In this document: positions 25,909 to 38,780 of the stretch, in pieces | Layout of the letters: each line of letters begins with the position of its first letter | How positions within the stretch are numbered: the stretch's first letter is position 1 | Source: Flavisolibacter ginsenosidimutans | GTDB lineage: Bacteria; Bacteroidota; Bacteroidia; Chitinophagales; Chitinophagaceae | DNA length: 64,000 nt | Reading direction: 5' to 3' | Assembly: GCF_007970805.1 (NCBI RefSeq) | Contig: NZ_CP042433.1 | Location: 1,674,001 to 1,738,000, forward strand | Made by a program: the position numbers and the translations under genes | The notes under the pieces: model-generated | Told to the model about the DNA's origin: nothing | Database searches by the model: none | What the model saw: only the letters and a program-made list of their open reading frames with translations

Positions 25909-26760
25909 TTAAAGATTGTAAAAAGAAACCGCATTGCCTGCGTACACTTTCTCTCGTTGTGCCTCAGGCAACAGGGAATCAATCACGCTTTTATAGACAT
26001 TCCATGTGTACGCATAGCTTCCGGCCAATAAAGACACAGGCCAGTCGCCACCGCAAAAGCAACGATCTGCGCCAAAGTTTTCCAGCGCAAAGGCCACACA
26101 GGACTTAATGTCTTCTGCCGACCAATCTTGTTTTTTTGTTACCGTACCCAAACCGGAAATCTTCGCGAAGAAATTTGGAAGGGCCGACGCTTCTTTCATC
26201 AGGTCGCCCCAACGGCCAAACTTTTCTCCGCTTGCAATTGGCGGATGGTTCAGGTGATCGAAAACCATTTTTAACGAAGGAACTTTTTGCGCAACCTTCA
26301 GCACGGTTTCGATGTGTTCCGGCAATACGCCAACCACGTCGAACGGAAGATTGTTCTCCGCCAATATTTTCAGGCTTTCTAGCACCTCTTCCTGCAACAA
26401 CCAACGCGGGTCGGTTTCGTCGTGAATGAGGTGACGCATGCCTTTGAAATACTTGTTGCGCAAATATTTTGTTTCCAACAATTCTTGCGTTTGATCGGAT
26501 TGCATCAGCGGCAACCAACCTACCACGCCTACAACGGATTCTTTTCTTTCGGCCACTTCCAACATCCAATCCGTGTCTTCATAATTGTTTGCCGATTGCA
26601 CGAGCACCACGCCGGTTACACCAACTTTTTTTTGCTCCTCTTCTACTTCTTCAATGTGATGCGTACGGTTAAGAATGGACGTATCGCCTTCCAGCCACAA
26701 GTAATAAGCCTTGTCAAAATTCCAAACGTGCAAATGCGTATCAATAATTCGCTGCGCCAT
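25909..26760 (-). CDS. Amidohydrolase-family lactonase (COG3618-like)
   Basis: A 283-residue TIM-barrel metal hydrolase with N-terminal metal motif IDTHLHVW and conserved downstream blocks KGMRHLIHDE, MVFDHLNHPP and CFCGGDWPVS. These are the features of COG3618 enzymes such as L-fuconolactonase, L-rhamnonolactonase and 2-pyrone-4,6-dicarboxylate lactonase. It most likely opens a sugar lactone made by one of the Gfo/Idh dehydrogenases. It is the last gene of the SusCD operon, 8 bp after the second CoA-transferase. Which lactone it hydrolyses cannot be told from sequence. Confidence 0.84.
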   Translation of the reverse strand: MAQRIIDTHLHVWNFDKAYYLWLEGDTSILNRTHHIEEVEEEQKKVGVTGVVLVQSANNYEDTDWMLEVAERKESVVGVVGWLPLMQSDQTQELLETKYLRNKYFKGMRHLIHDETDPRWLLQEEVLESLKILAENNLPFDVVGVLPEHIETVLKVAQKVPSLKMVFDHLNHPPIASGEKFGRWGDLMKEASALPNFFAKISGLGTVTKKQDWSAEDIKSCVAFALENFGADRCFCGGDWPVSLLAGSYAYTWNVYKSVIDSLLPEAQREKVYAGNAVSFYNL

Positions 26761-26768
26761 TATAGAAA

Positions 26769-27932
26769 TTAATTTTTTAAAACGACTTGCGACGGAAGGA
26801 ACTCGGCCTCAATTTGCGCGTTGTGCTCACCCAGTTGCGGAGCGCCGACAGGAGAAACCAACAACTGTCCGTCCACCCGGATAGGACAACGCGTTGTTGT
26901 AATTTCAAGACCGTTGCTCGTCTTGACTTTCAACTCCATGTTCAACACTTTGTAGCCTTCTTCTTTCATCAACTCGTCATAGTTGAGCACTTGTGCGCAC
27001 CAAATGTCGGCGGGTTGCAAAATGGACAACCACTGTTCGGTAGTGCCGGTTTTTAAGTGCTGCGCCAATTCCTTTTTTATCTCGTCGCGTTTGCTGAACC
27101 ATTCTTTTTTATCGGTGAAGACTTTCAAGCCTTCGCATTTCAACAAATCAGCAAGGCGCAAGATATCACCCATCGCCAACGCAAGATAACCGTTTGCTGT
27201 TTTGTAAATGCCGTACGGCGCTGCAATGTAAGCGTGGCCGTTGTTTACGTTGCTGCGCACCGGCAGTTCATTGCCGTCGTTGTAAAAGCAGGTCAACACT
27301 TCAAATTGAAAATCCAACACGCTTTCCAGCATGCTTACTTGCACCAATGCGCCCTCGCCGGTAATTGTTTTCTGAAAAAGCGCAGCTAAAATGCCTTGCG
27401 CAATGTGTGTACCGGCAAGTATGTCGGCAACGGCAACGCCCATCGGCGTTGGCGTGTCGCTGTTGTTGTTGCTTAACCACGCAAGGCCCGAAACCGACTG
27501 CAAAAGCAAGTCCTGACCGGGTAAATCTCTCCAGGGCCCTTCGTTGCCATACCCGCTAATCTCCGCATACACCAACGATGGATTCAGTTCTTTCACCGTT
27601 TCGTATCCGAGGCCCAAACGCTCCATCACGCCGGGACGGAAATTGTGCAGCAGCACATCGGCGCTTTTTAAAAGCTCTTTGACGTTGTGCAAATCATCGG
27701 TGTCTTTTAAATCGGCCATGTAACTTTCCTTGTTGCGGTTGATGGCGTGAAAGATGGTTGACTCGCCTTCAATCATCACATCCGACACATACAGTTCGCG
27801 GCAAATGTCGCCCACGCCTCGGCGTTCAATTTTTATAACCCGTGCACCCATATCGGCCAGGCGCAAACCGGCAGACGGCCCGGAAAGAAACTGGCTGAAA
27901 TCTATCACAACAATGTCCTCTAACAAATTCAT
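26769..27932 (-). CDS. CaiB/BaiF-type (class III) CoA-transferase, paralogue B
   Basis: A 387-residue cytoplasmic CoA-transferase. The N-terminal block VIDFSQFLSGPSAGLRLADMGARVIKIER (about 9-37; split motif) and the catalytic aspartate D141 in PGQDLLLQS are intact. Class III enzymes move CoA between a thioester and a free carboxylate through an aspartyl-CoA anhydride. It is strongly similar to the upstream gene product over its whole length, so the pair arose by tandem duplication and may form a heteromer. The start overlaps the upstream stop as ATGA. It is placed between the paralogue and the lactonase, so its substrate is probably a sugar-derived acid, which is inference. Confidence 0.88.
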   Translation of the reverse strand: MNLLEDIVVIDFSQFLSGPSAGLRLADMGARVIKIERRGVGDICRELYVSDVMIEGESTIFHAINRNKESYMADLKDTDDLHNVKELLKSADVLLHNFRPGVMERLGLGYETVKELNPSLVYAEISGYGNEGPWRDLPGQDLLLQSVSGLAWLSNNNSDTPTPMGVAVADILAGTHIAQGILAALFQKTITGEGALVQVSMLESVLDFQFEVLTCFYNDGNELPVRSNVNNGHAYIAAPYGIYKTANGYLALAMGDILRLADLLKCEGLKVFTDKKEWFSKRDEIKKELAQHLKTGTTEQWLSILQPADIWCAQVLNYDELMKEEGYKVLNMELKVKTSNGLEITTTRCPIRVDGQLLVSPVGAPQLGEHNAQIEAEFLPSQVVLKN

Positions 27933-29077
27933 GTCGTTACATTTAGAAGTTCGGCTTTAAGCCTTTCGGTGTGCTCGCCCAATTTTGGCGCGGGCCGTTT
28001 TGAAAACAACCGTTCGCCGTTGATGCGCACCGGGCAACGTGTAGTAACTATATTCTTTCCGTCAACGTTAATGGTTTGTTCCATCTGCAAAACCCGGTAG
28101 GCTTCCTGTGCTTTCATTTCGCGCCAGTTCAAAACCTGCATGGACCAGATGTCGTGCTGCTGCAATTTGCGCAACCAGTGGGAAGCGGAATGTTGTTTTA
28201 AAAATTGGGCAAGAAGTTCTTTGATCTCGTCACGGCGACTAAAGGCCTCTTCCTGCGAAAAATTGCGAAGCGGTGCACAGTCCAACGCGTTAGCGAGTTT
28301 TGCAAGAGGCACCATGGCAATGGCCAAAAAGCCATCGGTAATTTCAAAGATGCCATAGGGTGCACTGAGCAAGGGATGACCGTTGCTAAAGCGGCTTCGG
28401 CGCGGTTGCTCGCCGCTGGAATAATAAGTCGTGAGTAATTCAAATTGAAAGTCCAGTAAAGATTCCAGCAAGCTGACTTCAATCAAAGCGCCAACGCCTT
28501 TTTTCTGGCGGCGAATGAGGGCGGCCAAAATGCCCTGCACCAAATGCGCTCCACACAAAATATCCGCAATGGCAATGCCGAACGGAACCGGGTCATCGTT
28601 CTCGTTTCCGCTGGTGTAAACCAATCCCGAAAGAGATTGCAACAACAGGTCTTGACCGGGCTTGTCTTTCCACGGACCTTCTTTGCCGTAACCCGTTATT
28701 TCCGCGTAAATAATTTTTGGGTTGATAGCTTTTGCAGAAGCATAATCCAGCCCCACTTTTTCCATTACACCCGGACGGAAATTGTGCGTGACAACATCGG
28801 CTTCTTTAATAAGCCTTTTTATCCAAAGCAGATCATCCGGATTTTTTAAATCGGCCGCAAAGCTTTCTTTGTTGCGGTTGATGGTGTGAAAAAGTAAACT
28901 GCTTTCGTCGGCCCACATGTTCTTGATGGCCAACTGCCGACAGGCATCACCACCTTTTGGACGTTCAATTTTTATAACCCGTGCACCCATATCGGCCAGC
29001 CGCAAACCAGCGGATGGTCCCGATAAGTATTGACTGAATTCTAAAACTTTCAGTCCTTTTAATGGCAGGTGTTTCAT
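27929..29077 (-). CDS. CaiB/BaiF-type (class III) CoA-transferase, paralogue A
   Basis: A 382-residue class III CoA-transferase with LEFSQYLSGPSAGLRLADMG near residues 12-31 and catalytic D143 in PGQDLLLQS. It shares NRNKES, HNFRPGVME and AE.TGYG.EGPW with the following gene. Both termini overlap neighbours by ATGA: the start with the stop of the solute-binding-protein homologue and the stop with paralogue B. Such tight coupling implies fixed stoichiometry. Known relatives act on formate/oxalate, carnitine, malate, mesaconate or itaconate; nothing here singles one out. Confidence 0.88.
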   Translation of the reverse strand: MKHLPLKGLKVLEFSQYLSGPSAGLRLADMGARVIKIERPKGGDACRQLAIKNMWADESSLLFHTINRNKESFAADLKNPDDLLWIKRLIKEADVVTHNFRPGVMEKVGLDYASAKAINPKIIYAEITGYGKEGPWKDKPGQDLLLQSLSGLVYTSGNENDDPVPFGIAIADILCGAHLVQGILAALIRRQKKGVGALIEVSLLESLLDFQFELLTTYYSSGEQPRRSRFSNGHPLLSAPYGIFEITDGFLAIAMVPLAKLANALDCAPLRNFSQEEAFSRRDEIKELLAQFLKQHSASHWLRKLQQHDIWSMQVLNWREMKAQEAYRVLQMEQTINVDGKNIVTTRCPVRINGERLFSKRPAPKLGEHTERLKAELLNVTT

Positions 29078-30240
29078 GCAAAGGTTTTGTGAAGATGATG
29101 AGAAAGCGAACGACAGTACAATGCGTTCATGTCGCGCAAAACTTTTTCAGGATTGCCGCCGTGCAATAAAAATTGCTGCAAGGGTTCGCCGGCGTTGTCC
29201 TGAAAATGTAAATAACCGTTGTAACGCGGCCGCACGTATCCGCGCTGCAGAGCGGGAAAAGTGCTTTCAAAATAATCGTGGCAAAGACGGTTTGCGGCTT
29301 CGTCTTTCCATGCTGATAGATGTCCCGGCTGGCCGCCGTGCTCCACGTAAAAAGTGGATTGAATTTCGGGCGACACAATTTCTTTTGCAAACGCAACGGC
29401 AAGATCTGTGTGTTCACTGAAAGACGAAACGGCAATGCCCGTTCCGCCAATGGTTGTGCACAATTTTTCGCCGTTGAAGGAAACGACATCGGTGTAATGA
29501 AGCAAGTGCTTCGCGTAACCTTTCCGTGCATAATTTGAATAGCCGTATGCGAAAGGACAATACCAATAGTCGTCTTCTTTCGACATGACTTCCGCCACCG
29601 CGATGGGATTGCGGCCAAACATGCTCTTGTCGAGCAGCGAATAAAATTCCCGCATGGTGTCCAATGCTTTCAATCCCGTTGTCGCATCAACCACTTCTTC
29701 TTCGCTTTGAAAAGGCTCTGCGCCCTGTGCAATACAGAACGTGTAAAAGTTCATCAGCAAATCAATGGGAATGGCTGGTGCAGCCACCTTGCCTTCTTTT
29801 GCCAATGCAAGAACGTCATCCCAGGTTTGCGGCAGATTAACGCCGTGTTTTTGAAACAAGTCTTTGCGGTGTGACGCAACGGGTGTGGCGGCATCAATAG
29901 CCAAGGCCCATTGATGATTTTGATAAAAATAACTTTGGTGCGAAGCGCCGACGGAATTTGTGGCTTGCTCGTCTAAATAAGCTATAGGCAAATGTTCATC
30001 AAGCGGAAGTACGCAACGCAAAGCCGCAGCACAACCTACCCAGGGATGATCAATGATCAGCAGATCGTAATGCTTAGTTAGCAACTCAATGGGGTAATCG
30101 GCAAACTCCTGCAAGGTTCGTTTTTTCCAAACCACTTCCACGTTCGGGTGCAACTCACTAAACCGCTGGCTATAGGCCAGCAGCGGCGTAATGCCGCGGC
30201 TGTGTCCCCAGGTAATTCCGTTTAAAATAATTTTTGACAT
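29074..30240 (-). CDS. Leaderless solute-binding-protein homologue (family 1 type)
   Basis: A 388-residue protein with the fold of carbohydrate ABC solute-binding proteins: GITWGHSRGITPLLAYSQRF, PNVEVVWKKRTLQEF, YDLLIIDHPWVG, PQTWDDVLALAKEG and GGTGIAVSSFSEHTDLA are the usual landmarks of this family. It has no signal peptide, lipobox or hydrophobic leader, and there are no ABC permease or ATPase genes nearby, so it should stay in the cytoplasm. It is translationally coupled by ATGA to CoA-transferase A and follows SusD by 60 bp. It may bind and present a sugar-acid substrate or act as a sensor. Its role is unknown. Confidence 0.8.
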   Translation of the reverse strand: MSKIILNGITWGHSRGITPLLAYSQRFSELHPNVEVVWKKRTLQEFADYPIELLTKHYDLLIIDHPWVGCAAALRCVLPLDEHLPIAYLDEQATNSVGASHQSYFYQNHQWALAIDAATPVASHRKDLFQKHGVNLPQTWDDVLALAKEGKVAAPAIPIDLLMNFYTFCIAQGAEPFQSEEEVVDATTGLKALDTMREFYSLLDKSMFGRNPIAVAEVMSKEDDYWYCPFAYGYSNYARKGYAKHLLHYTDVVSFNGEKLCTTIGGTGIAVSSFSEHTDLAVAFAKEIVSPEIQSTFYVEHGGQPGHLSAWKDEAANRLCHDYFESTFPALQRGYVRPRYNGYLHFQDNAGEPLQQFLLHGGNPEKVLRDMNALYCRSLSHHLHKTFA

Positions 30241-30300
30241 GGTGTTCTGCTTTGTGAGAGACTGCTTTTATGAACTTCAAAACAAGGGTAAAACAACAAA

Positions 30301-31851
30301 TCAATACCCGGGGTTCTGCACCAGATACGGATTGTTGTCCAACTCGCTTTGTTGAAACGGCAACAGGTAATTGTTGGTGTTAAACACCAAAGGCTTGCCG
30401 GCCGGCGTTGACAATGTCGGTAACTTGATGTGCGCAATGTTCCAGCGCTTCAAGTCATTGTACCGCTGTCCTTCAAAGGCAAACTCCACTCTTCTTTCGT
30501 GACGGATGTAATCGCGAAGCTTTGCCTGCGTGTTGTATTTGGCCTGATCTACCGGTGGCATGTTGATGCCGGGCCTTGCACGCACCTGGTTAATTGCGTT
30601 ATACACCGATGCATCAGGGCCACTGAGTTCATTCTTTGCTTCGGCATACATTAGCAACACATCGGCATAACGAAGATGAATGTAATCCTGATCCGTCTGC
30701 GTAGCGGTGGCGGTTGTAAACGGCGCTCTTGTCAAATCAACGTACTTCTCTACCAGGTAACCCGTAAACGATGTATAACTCCCAGCCCACACCACGTTTG
30801 TATTTGGATTTTTCCAGACTTCATTCGGCAACTTGATGGATAAATCAAGACGCGGGTCTCTGTTAGCATAAGGATTCGCCGGATTGTACAAAGGCGACTC
30901 GGTAATGGGTTTGCCATCGGTCATTTCGTAATCATTCACCAGATCCTGATACGGTTGCATGAGCGAATACCATCCCAATTCAATGTCCATTCCGGCGGCA
31001 CCGGGACTTGTTCGCTGCGGGTTGGTGGTGGCCAGGTATTGTGTAGAGAACATGATCTCTGTATTGACAGAAGGTGTTGCCTGGCCCGCAGTTCTGAACA
31101 AAGCCGCATAATTGTTTGACAAGGCAAATTTTCCACCCGAAATAATTTGTTGAAGAATGGCTGCTGCGTCGGCCCATTTCTGCTCCGTCAGCAACACCCG
31201 TCCTTTCAAGCCTTGCGCACTTCCTTTTACCGCATGGCCGTTGTATTTAACATCCGGCAGATTGGCAATGGCAAAGTCAAGATCTTCTTCAATAAAAGCA
31301 TACACCTGTTCTTTGGTGCTTTTGGGAATTTTGGCCGCTTCAAGCGTTGACGGAAAATTCCGGTAAATCACCACGCCGCCGTAAGCCTGCACCAAATCAA
31401 AATAAGCCAGTGCCCGAATAAAGCGGACTTCTGCTTTGTAAATGCTTTTCTGTGCGTCGGAAACCGGCGCTTTATCCACGTTGTCTAAAAAATAATTGCA
31501 AGAGGCAATGGCCCGGTAAGGCGTGCTGTAAAAATTTCCCAGGGCACCGGATAAAGAGGCCGACAGACTGCCGGTTGTCATCAGGCTAAAATTGGCCTGA
31601 TTGGTATTGTCCCAAAGGAAGGCATTGTCGGTTAAGCCGTCCAAATACACTCTTTCGTAGCCAAGAAAATTTTGTTGCAAGCGGGAATAAACGCCGGCAA
31701 GTCCGCTTTGCACATCCGCATCCGAAGCCCAGAAAATATCCGTTGAAACACTGTCGGGCGGATTTTTATCAAGAATGTTTTTGCTGCACGAAATACCTGT
31801 TGCCAGCAAGCACAAAAAGAGCGCTGCAAGAAATTTATTTTTCGTCGTCAT
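30301..31851 (-). CDS. SusD/RagB-type outer-membrane glycan-binding lipoprotein
   Basis: A 516-residue lipoprotein; the signal peptide ends in the lipobox GISC with C22 as the lipidated residue. The mature protein has SusD landmarks: the DNAFLWDNTNQANF block, TPR-like helices around YKAEVRFIRALAYFDLVQAYGGV, and the C-terminal YADVLLMYAEAKNEL and HERRVEFAFEGQRYNDLKRW. It caps the SusC channel at the cell surface and binds the target glycan. It starts 4 bp after the SusC stop. Specificity cannot be read from sequence; the surrounding rhamnosidases and the GH2 suggest a pectin-derived oligosaccharide. Confidence 0.93.
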   Translation of the reverse strand: MTTKNKFLAALFLCLLATGISCSKNILDKNPPDSVSTDIFWASDADVQSGLAGVYSRLQQNFLGYERVYLDGLTDNAFLWDNTNQANFSLMTTGSLSASLSGALGNFYSTPYRAIASCNYFLDNVDKAPVSDAQKSIYKAEVRFIRALAYFDLVQAYGGVVIYRNFPSTLEAAKIPKSTKEQVYAFIEEDLDFAIANLPDVKYNGHAVKGSAQGLKGRVLLTEQKWADAAAILQQIISGGKFALSNNYAALFRTAGQATPSVNTEIMFSTQYLATTNPQRTSPGAAGMDIELGWYSLMQPYQDLVNDYEMTDGKPITESPLYNPANPYANRDPRLDLSIKLPNEVWKNPNTNVVWAGSYTSFTGYLVEKYVDLTRAPFTTATATQTDQDYIHLRYADVLLMYAEAKNELSGPDASVYNAINQVRARPGINMPPVDQAKYNTQAKLRDYIRHERRVEFAFEGQRYNDLKRWNIAHIKLPTLSTPAGKPLVFNTNNYLLPFQQSELDNNPYLVQNPGY

Positions 31852-31855
31852 GCTT

Positions 31856-34800
31856 TTAGAATTTAACGTTTAAACCAACATTTAAAACGCGGGCTTGCGG
31901 ATACTGCACGTAGTTGCCCGTGGTGCTGCTTCTTTCCGGATCGCTGCCTTCGTATTTCGTAATGGTAAACAAGTTCTCACCCGAAACGTAAATGCTTAAA
32001 TCCCTGGCTTTTATTTTGGAGAAAATTGCTCTCGGAAACGTATAGGACAAGACCACGTTCTTCAAGCGCAAGTAAGAAGCATCCATTAAGTAATAAGTGG
32101 AACCAGCATAAGCGGCAACGCCTGTGTAACCGGCTACGTAAATGCCCGGCAAGGTGTTGCTACGGTTTTGCGGCGTCCACGCATCGCGCCACTTGGTTGT
32201 TGGCGCTGTGCCTTGCATAAACGGATCAACACCCCAATTGTTCACCCTGTTTTTTAAACCTTGAACGCCCTGAAAGAAAGCACTTATGCCAAAGCCTTTG
32301 TAATCGGCATTAAAGCCAAAGGAATAGATGTAATCAGGGTAAGCACCTTTCACCACCATGCGGTCGTTTGCGTCCACCACGCCGTCGCCGTTCATGTCTT
32401 TCATTTTTAAATCACCCGGCTTTGGATTGGGATTGAGTACGTGCTTTGGCACTTTTCCGGCGGCGGTATCTTCTACCTGGAAGATGCCGTCCCAGACGTA
32501 CAAATAGTGCGAGCCATAAGGCAAGCCAACCTGGTTGATGCTGGTGCCGATGCTGGGTACTTTGATGTCAAGCACTTTATTATTGGCCGTAGAAATTTGT
32601 GCGTTCACACCGTAATGAAAAGCGCCGATTTGATTTTGATGCCGGAGTTCCAGTTCAATGCCTCTCGATTCCATTTTGCCGTTGTTAAACGTAGGGGAAG
32701 AAAGTCCCAAACTGGCAGGCACCGGTTGCGAAGCCAGAATATCAGAGGTGGTTTTTTTGAACCAGTCAAAGGTTAACCCAAACAATCCCCTACGCAGATC
32801 AAGATCCAAACCAAAATCAGCTATGCGGGTTGTTTCCCATTGCAGGCTTTGGTCTTTGTAAGAATTTAAAACCGCGGCCTGTGCCGGTGTGGTGTTGCCA
32901 AAGGGATAACTGACGCCGCTAACGGTGATAACATTCTGGTAAGCATAGTTTCCAATTTCCTGGTTGCCCAACGTGCCGTAAGAAGCACGCAGCTTCAGGT
33001 TGTTAAGGAAGGTTACGTTCTTGTTGAAAAAGTCTTCCTGCGACACAAGCCAGGCTCCCGAAACAGAGGGAAACACACCCCAGCGGTAATCGGGCGAAAC
33101 CCTTGATGTTCCGTCATAACGAAGGTTCGCTTCGAGCAGGTATTTGTTTTTGTAAGCGTAATTAACCCGGCCAAAGAAAGATTGCAAGGCCCATTCGTAA
33201 GGCGCGGATAATCCCGGCAAACGCGGGTACGTGGCGTTAATGGCTTCACCCGTATTTGTATAACCGGCAAGTTCCGTCAACGCAGTTGATACGCCGTTTA
33301 ATCTTCGGGCCCGCAAGGTTTGAAACTTGCTGTACACTTGTTCAAAACCAACGAGTGCCTTCACGTCGTGGTCTTTGGCAATTTTCGTTTCGTAGTTTGC
33401 TACCGAATAAATTGTTGGTGTAATGGTTTTTGAATACTGATCGGTTACGCCAAGGTAGTCCGGGCCAAAGAAGGCGCTGGAACCCGTTTGGTAATCGCCG
33501 GTTGCCGGATCTTTCTGCTGCAACAAATAAGCACTGTACGGATGCTGGTACATTTTGTAGTATTCATCAACATAGTTCAACGCCACTTTCGATGTCCAGG
33601 TCAATCCCTTCAGGATTTTAATATCAATGTAAGCTTGTCCGTTCAGGTTGTACTCTTTCGTGTTCTGCCACCCCATTGCAAGCATTTCCTGCGGGTTACG
33701 ATTCCGGCCTTCCGCCTGGTAAGCTCTCGATACAATGCGGCCGCTGCCATCGGGCAAAAAAGGACCGTAAAGCGGACCCGCCGCATACACAGCCAACGCG
33801 AAGTTTTCGCTCGTAAAAGGCGGCTCCTGCCGGTCTTTGTACGTGAGGTTCATGGACGTTCCAATCGTAATACGGTCGTTGATTTGGCTCGTATAGTTAA
33901 ACAACCCGTTGTACTTTTTGAAGCTGTAGCCGGGAAGCATGGCATCCTGGTTTAAATAGCTAAGCGACAGGTTAAAGGTGTTGCGCTCATTGCCACCTGA
34001 TAAGGATATATTGTGGTTGCTTACAACGGCCGATTTAAAATAGTAATCAACGTAATCGAAGTTGGGATATGCGTTTTGATCTGTTGCATTTTTATACTTC
34101 GCTATTTCCGCAGAATCGTAGCGAAAAGCCACGCCACTGCGTGCTGCAGCCGCATTGTACAGCGTCATGTATTCGGCCGAATTGGTAATAAAATCCGGCA
34201 TTGCCGTAGGCGTATATACGCCTACGTTTACACGATAGCTAACGGTGGTTTGTCCCTTGCGCCCTTTTTTTGTTGTAACGAGAATAACGCCGTTGGCGGC
34301 CCTTGAACCGTAAATGGCTGCGGAGGCGGCATCTTTCAACACACTGATGTTCTCGATGTCGTCGGGCGAAAGATTGTTGATAGAGCCTGTAACGCCGTCA
34401 ATCAAAACAAGCGGTCCAGTGCTGCCGCCAAAGGTTGCACGTCCTCTAATCAAGAGGTTGGGATTATCTCTGCCAGGTTCACTTGAAGGCTGTGTAACCT
34501 GAAGTCCCGATACTCTCCCCTCGAGCAAATTGGCTGCGTTTGGCGCCGGACGTTGCGTTAAGGTTCCACCCGAAACGGTGCTGACCGAACCGGTAAGATT
34601 AATGCGGCGCTGCGTGCCGTAACCAACCACCACAACGTCATTCAGGGTATTGGCTGCGGCGGAAAGTTTAATGCGGTAAGATGTTCGCTGATCAACGGGC
34701 AGTTCTTGTGTTTCCATGCCCACGTAAGAGAAGACGAGAGTTTTAGCGCCAGACGGGAGCTCGAGCGAAAAGCTTCCGTCGGTTGCGGTAATGGTTGTCT

Positions 34801-34996
34801 TTGATGTACCTTTTGCCTGAACCGTAACGTTCGACAAAGGCTCACCGGCTTCGTTCGTAACAACACCCGAAACTCTTTGGGTTTGTTGCCACCATTTGTT
34901 GCCGGAAAATTTTTCGTTGCTCTTGAATTCAGGAGATGCAGCGGCGGGAAGGGCCATAAGAAGGCCGCCTCCTATAGCAAGCACAATTTGCTTCAT
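31856..34996 (-). CDS. SusC/RagA-type TonB-dependent outer-membrane transporter
   Basis: A 1046-residue transporter. The signal peptide starts at the ATG at 34996 (MKQIVLAIGGGLLMALPAAA); the frame extends 30 codons upstream without a leader. Next come a carboxypeptidase-regulatory-like domain (GVVTNEAGEPLSNVTVQAKG), a TonB-box-like segment DVVVVGYGTQRR, a plug domain with the DAASAAIYGSRAANGVILVTTKKG signature, and a 22-strand barrel ending in LNVGLNVKF. No STN domain precedes it, so signalling to an anti-sigma factor is not expected. It is the first gene of the operon with SusD, the leaderless binding protein, the CoA-transferases and the lactonase. No ECF sigma gene is near. Confidence 0.95.
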   Translation of the reverse strand: MKQIVLAIGGGLLMALPAAASPEFKSNEKFSGNKWWQQTQRVSGVVTNEAGEPLSNVTVQAKGTSKTTITATDGSFSLELPSGAKTLVFSYVGMETQELPVDQRTSYRIKLSAAANTLNDVVVVGYGTQRRINLTGSVSTVSGGTLTQRPAPNAANLLEGRVSGLQVTQPSSEPGRDNPNLLIRGRATFGGSTGPLVLIDGVTGSINNLSPDDIENISVLKDAASAAIYGSRAANGVILVTTKKGRKGQTTVSYRVNVGVYTPTAMPDFITNSAEYMTLYNAAAARSGVAFRYDSAEIAKYKNATDQNAYPNFDYVDYYFKSAVVSNHNISLSGGNERNTFNLSLSYLNQDAMLPGYSFKKYNGLFNYTSQINDRITIGTSMNLTYKDRQEPPFTSENFALAVYAAGPLYGPFLPDGSGRIVSRAYQAEGRNRNPQEMLAMGWQNTKEYNLNGQAYIDIKILKGLTWTSKVALNYVDEYYKMYQHPYSAYLLQQKDPATGDYQTGSSAFFGPDYLGVTDQYSKTITPTIYSVANYETKIAKDHDVKALVGFEQVYSKFQTLRARRLNGVSTALTELAGYTNTGEAINATYPRLPGLSAPYEWALQSFFGRVNYAYKNKYLLEANLRYDGTSRVSPDYRWGVFPSVSGAWLVSQEDFFNKNVTFLNNLKLRASYGTLGNQEIGNYAYQNVITVSGVSYPFGNTTPAQAAVLNSYKDQSLQWETTRIADFGLDLDLRRGLFGLTFDWFKKTTSDILASQPVPASLGLSSPTFNNGKMESRGIELELRHQNQIGAFHYGVNAQISTANNKVLDIKVPSIGTSINQVGLPYGSHYLYVWDGIFQVEDTAAGKVPKHVLNPNPKPGDLKMKDMNGDGVVDANDRMVVKGAYPDYIYSFGFNADYKGFGISAFFQGVQGLKNRVNNWGVDPFMQGTAPTTKWRDAWTPQNRSNTLPGIYVAGYTGVAAYAGSTYYLMDASYLRLKNVVLSYTFPRAIFSKIKARDLSIYVSGENLFTITKYEGSDPERSSTTGNYVQYPQARVLNVGLNVKF

Positions 34997-35202
34997 AGCA
35001 GAACCGTATTTAAAAGTTGATGTAAAGGGTGCAGGTACCTGATAAATAATCATTACTAAATTAGGTTCCGAAGGGGGCGGCAACAATGGTATCTTTTCTC
35101 AAAAAGATGGATTATTTTACCACGACGTACATGCATTTGAAGCACTTTCGAAGTTGTAAGACTCGTTAGTACAAACGACCGTAAAAAATTTTATAGCGAC
35201 AG

Positions 35203-35230
35203 AAAAAAGGAAGCGAGATTTTCCGCTTCC
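35203..35230 (-). terminator. Intrinsic terminator downstream of the LacZ-type GH2 gene
   Basis: On the minus strand GGAAGCG pairs with CGCTTCC (plus-strand positions 35224-35230 and 35209-35215), followed by a run of six T. It lies about 50 bp after the GH2 stop and separates that operon from susC. Confidence 0.68.
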
Positions 35231-35278
35231 AGCGATATTATTCCTGCACGTTTGACGGTGCAAACATTGCAAAGGATT

Positions 35279-38627
<3,349 letters not shown>

Positions 38628-38780
38628 CATCGTTCTGAGCTTCTATCATCTTTTCTTGGTCTCCGCAGGACACCATCCTCTGTAGAAACCAATCATTGAG
38701 TTCTTTCATTCGACTCCTACGGAGCCGTGAGGTATTGTCTGCTCGTCGTCTTCTACCAGGGTGCAGCGCCTGCCGGCGCT

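Noticed and set aside
29074..30240. ABC transporter locus
   Set aside because: The binding-protein homologue has no export signal and there are no permease or ATPase genes around it.
38628..38780. CRISPR-like or transposon structure between facing repeat copies 3 and 4
   Set aside because: Only two copies face each other, the spacer has no regular repeats, and there is no cas or transposase gene.
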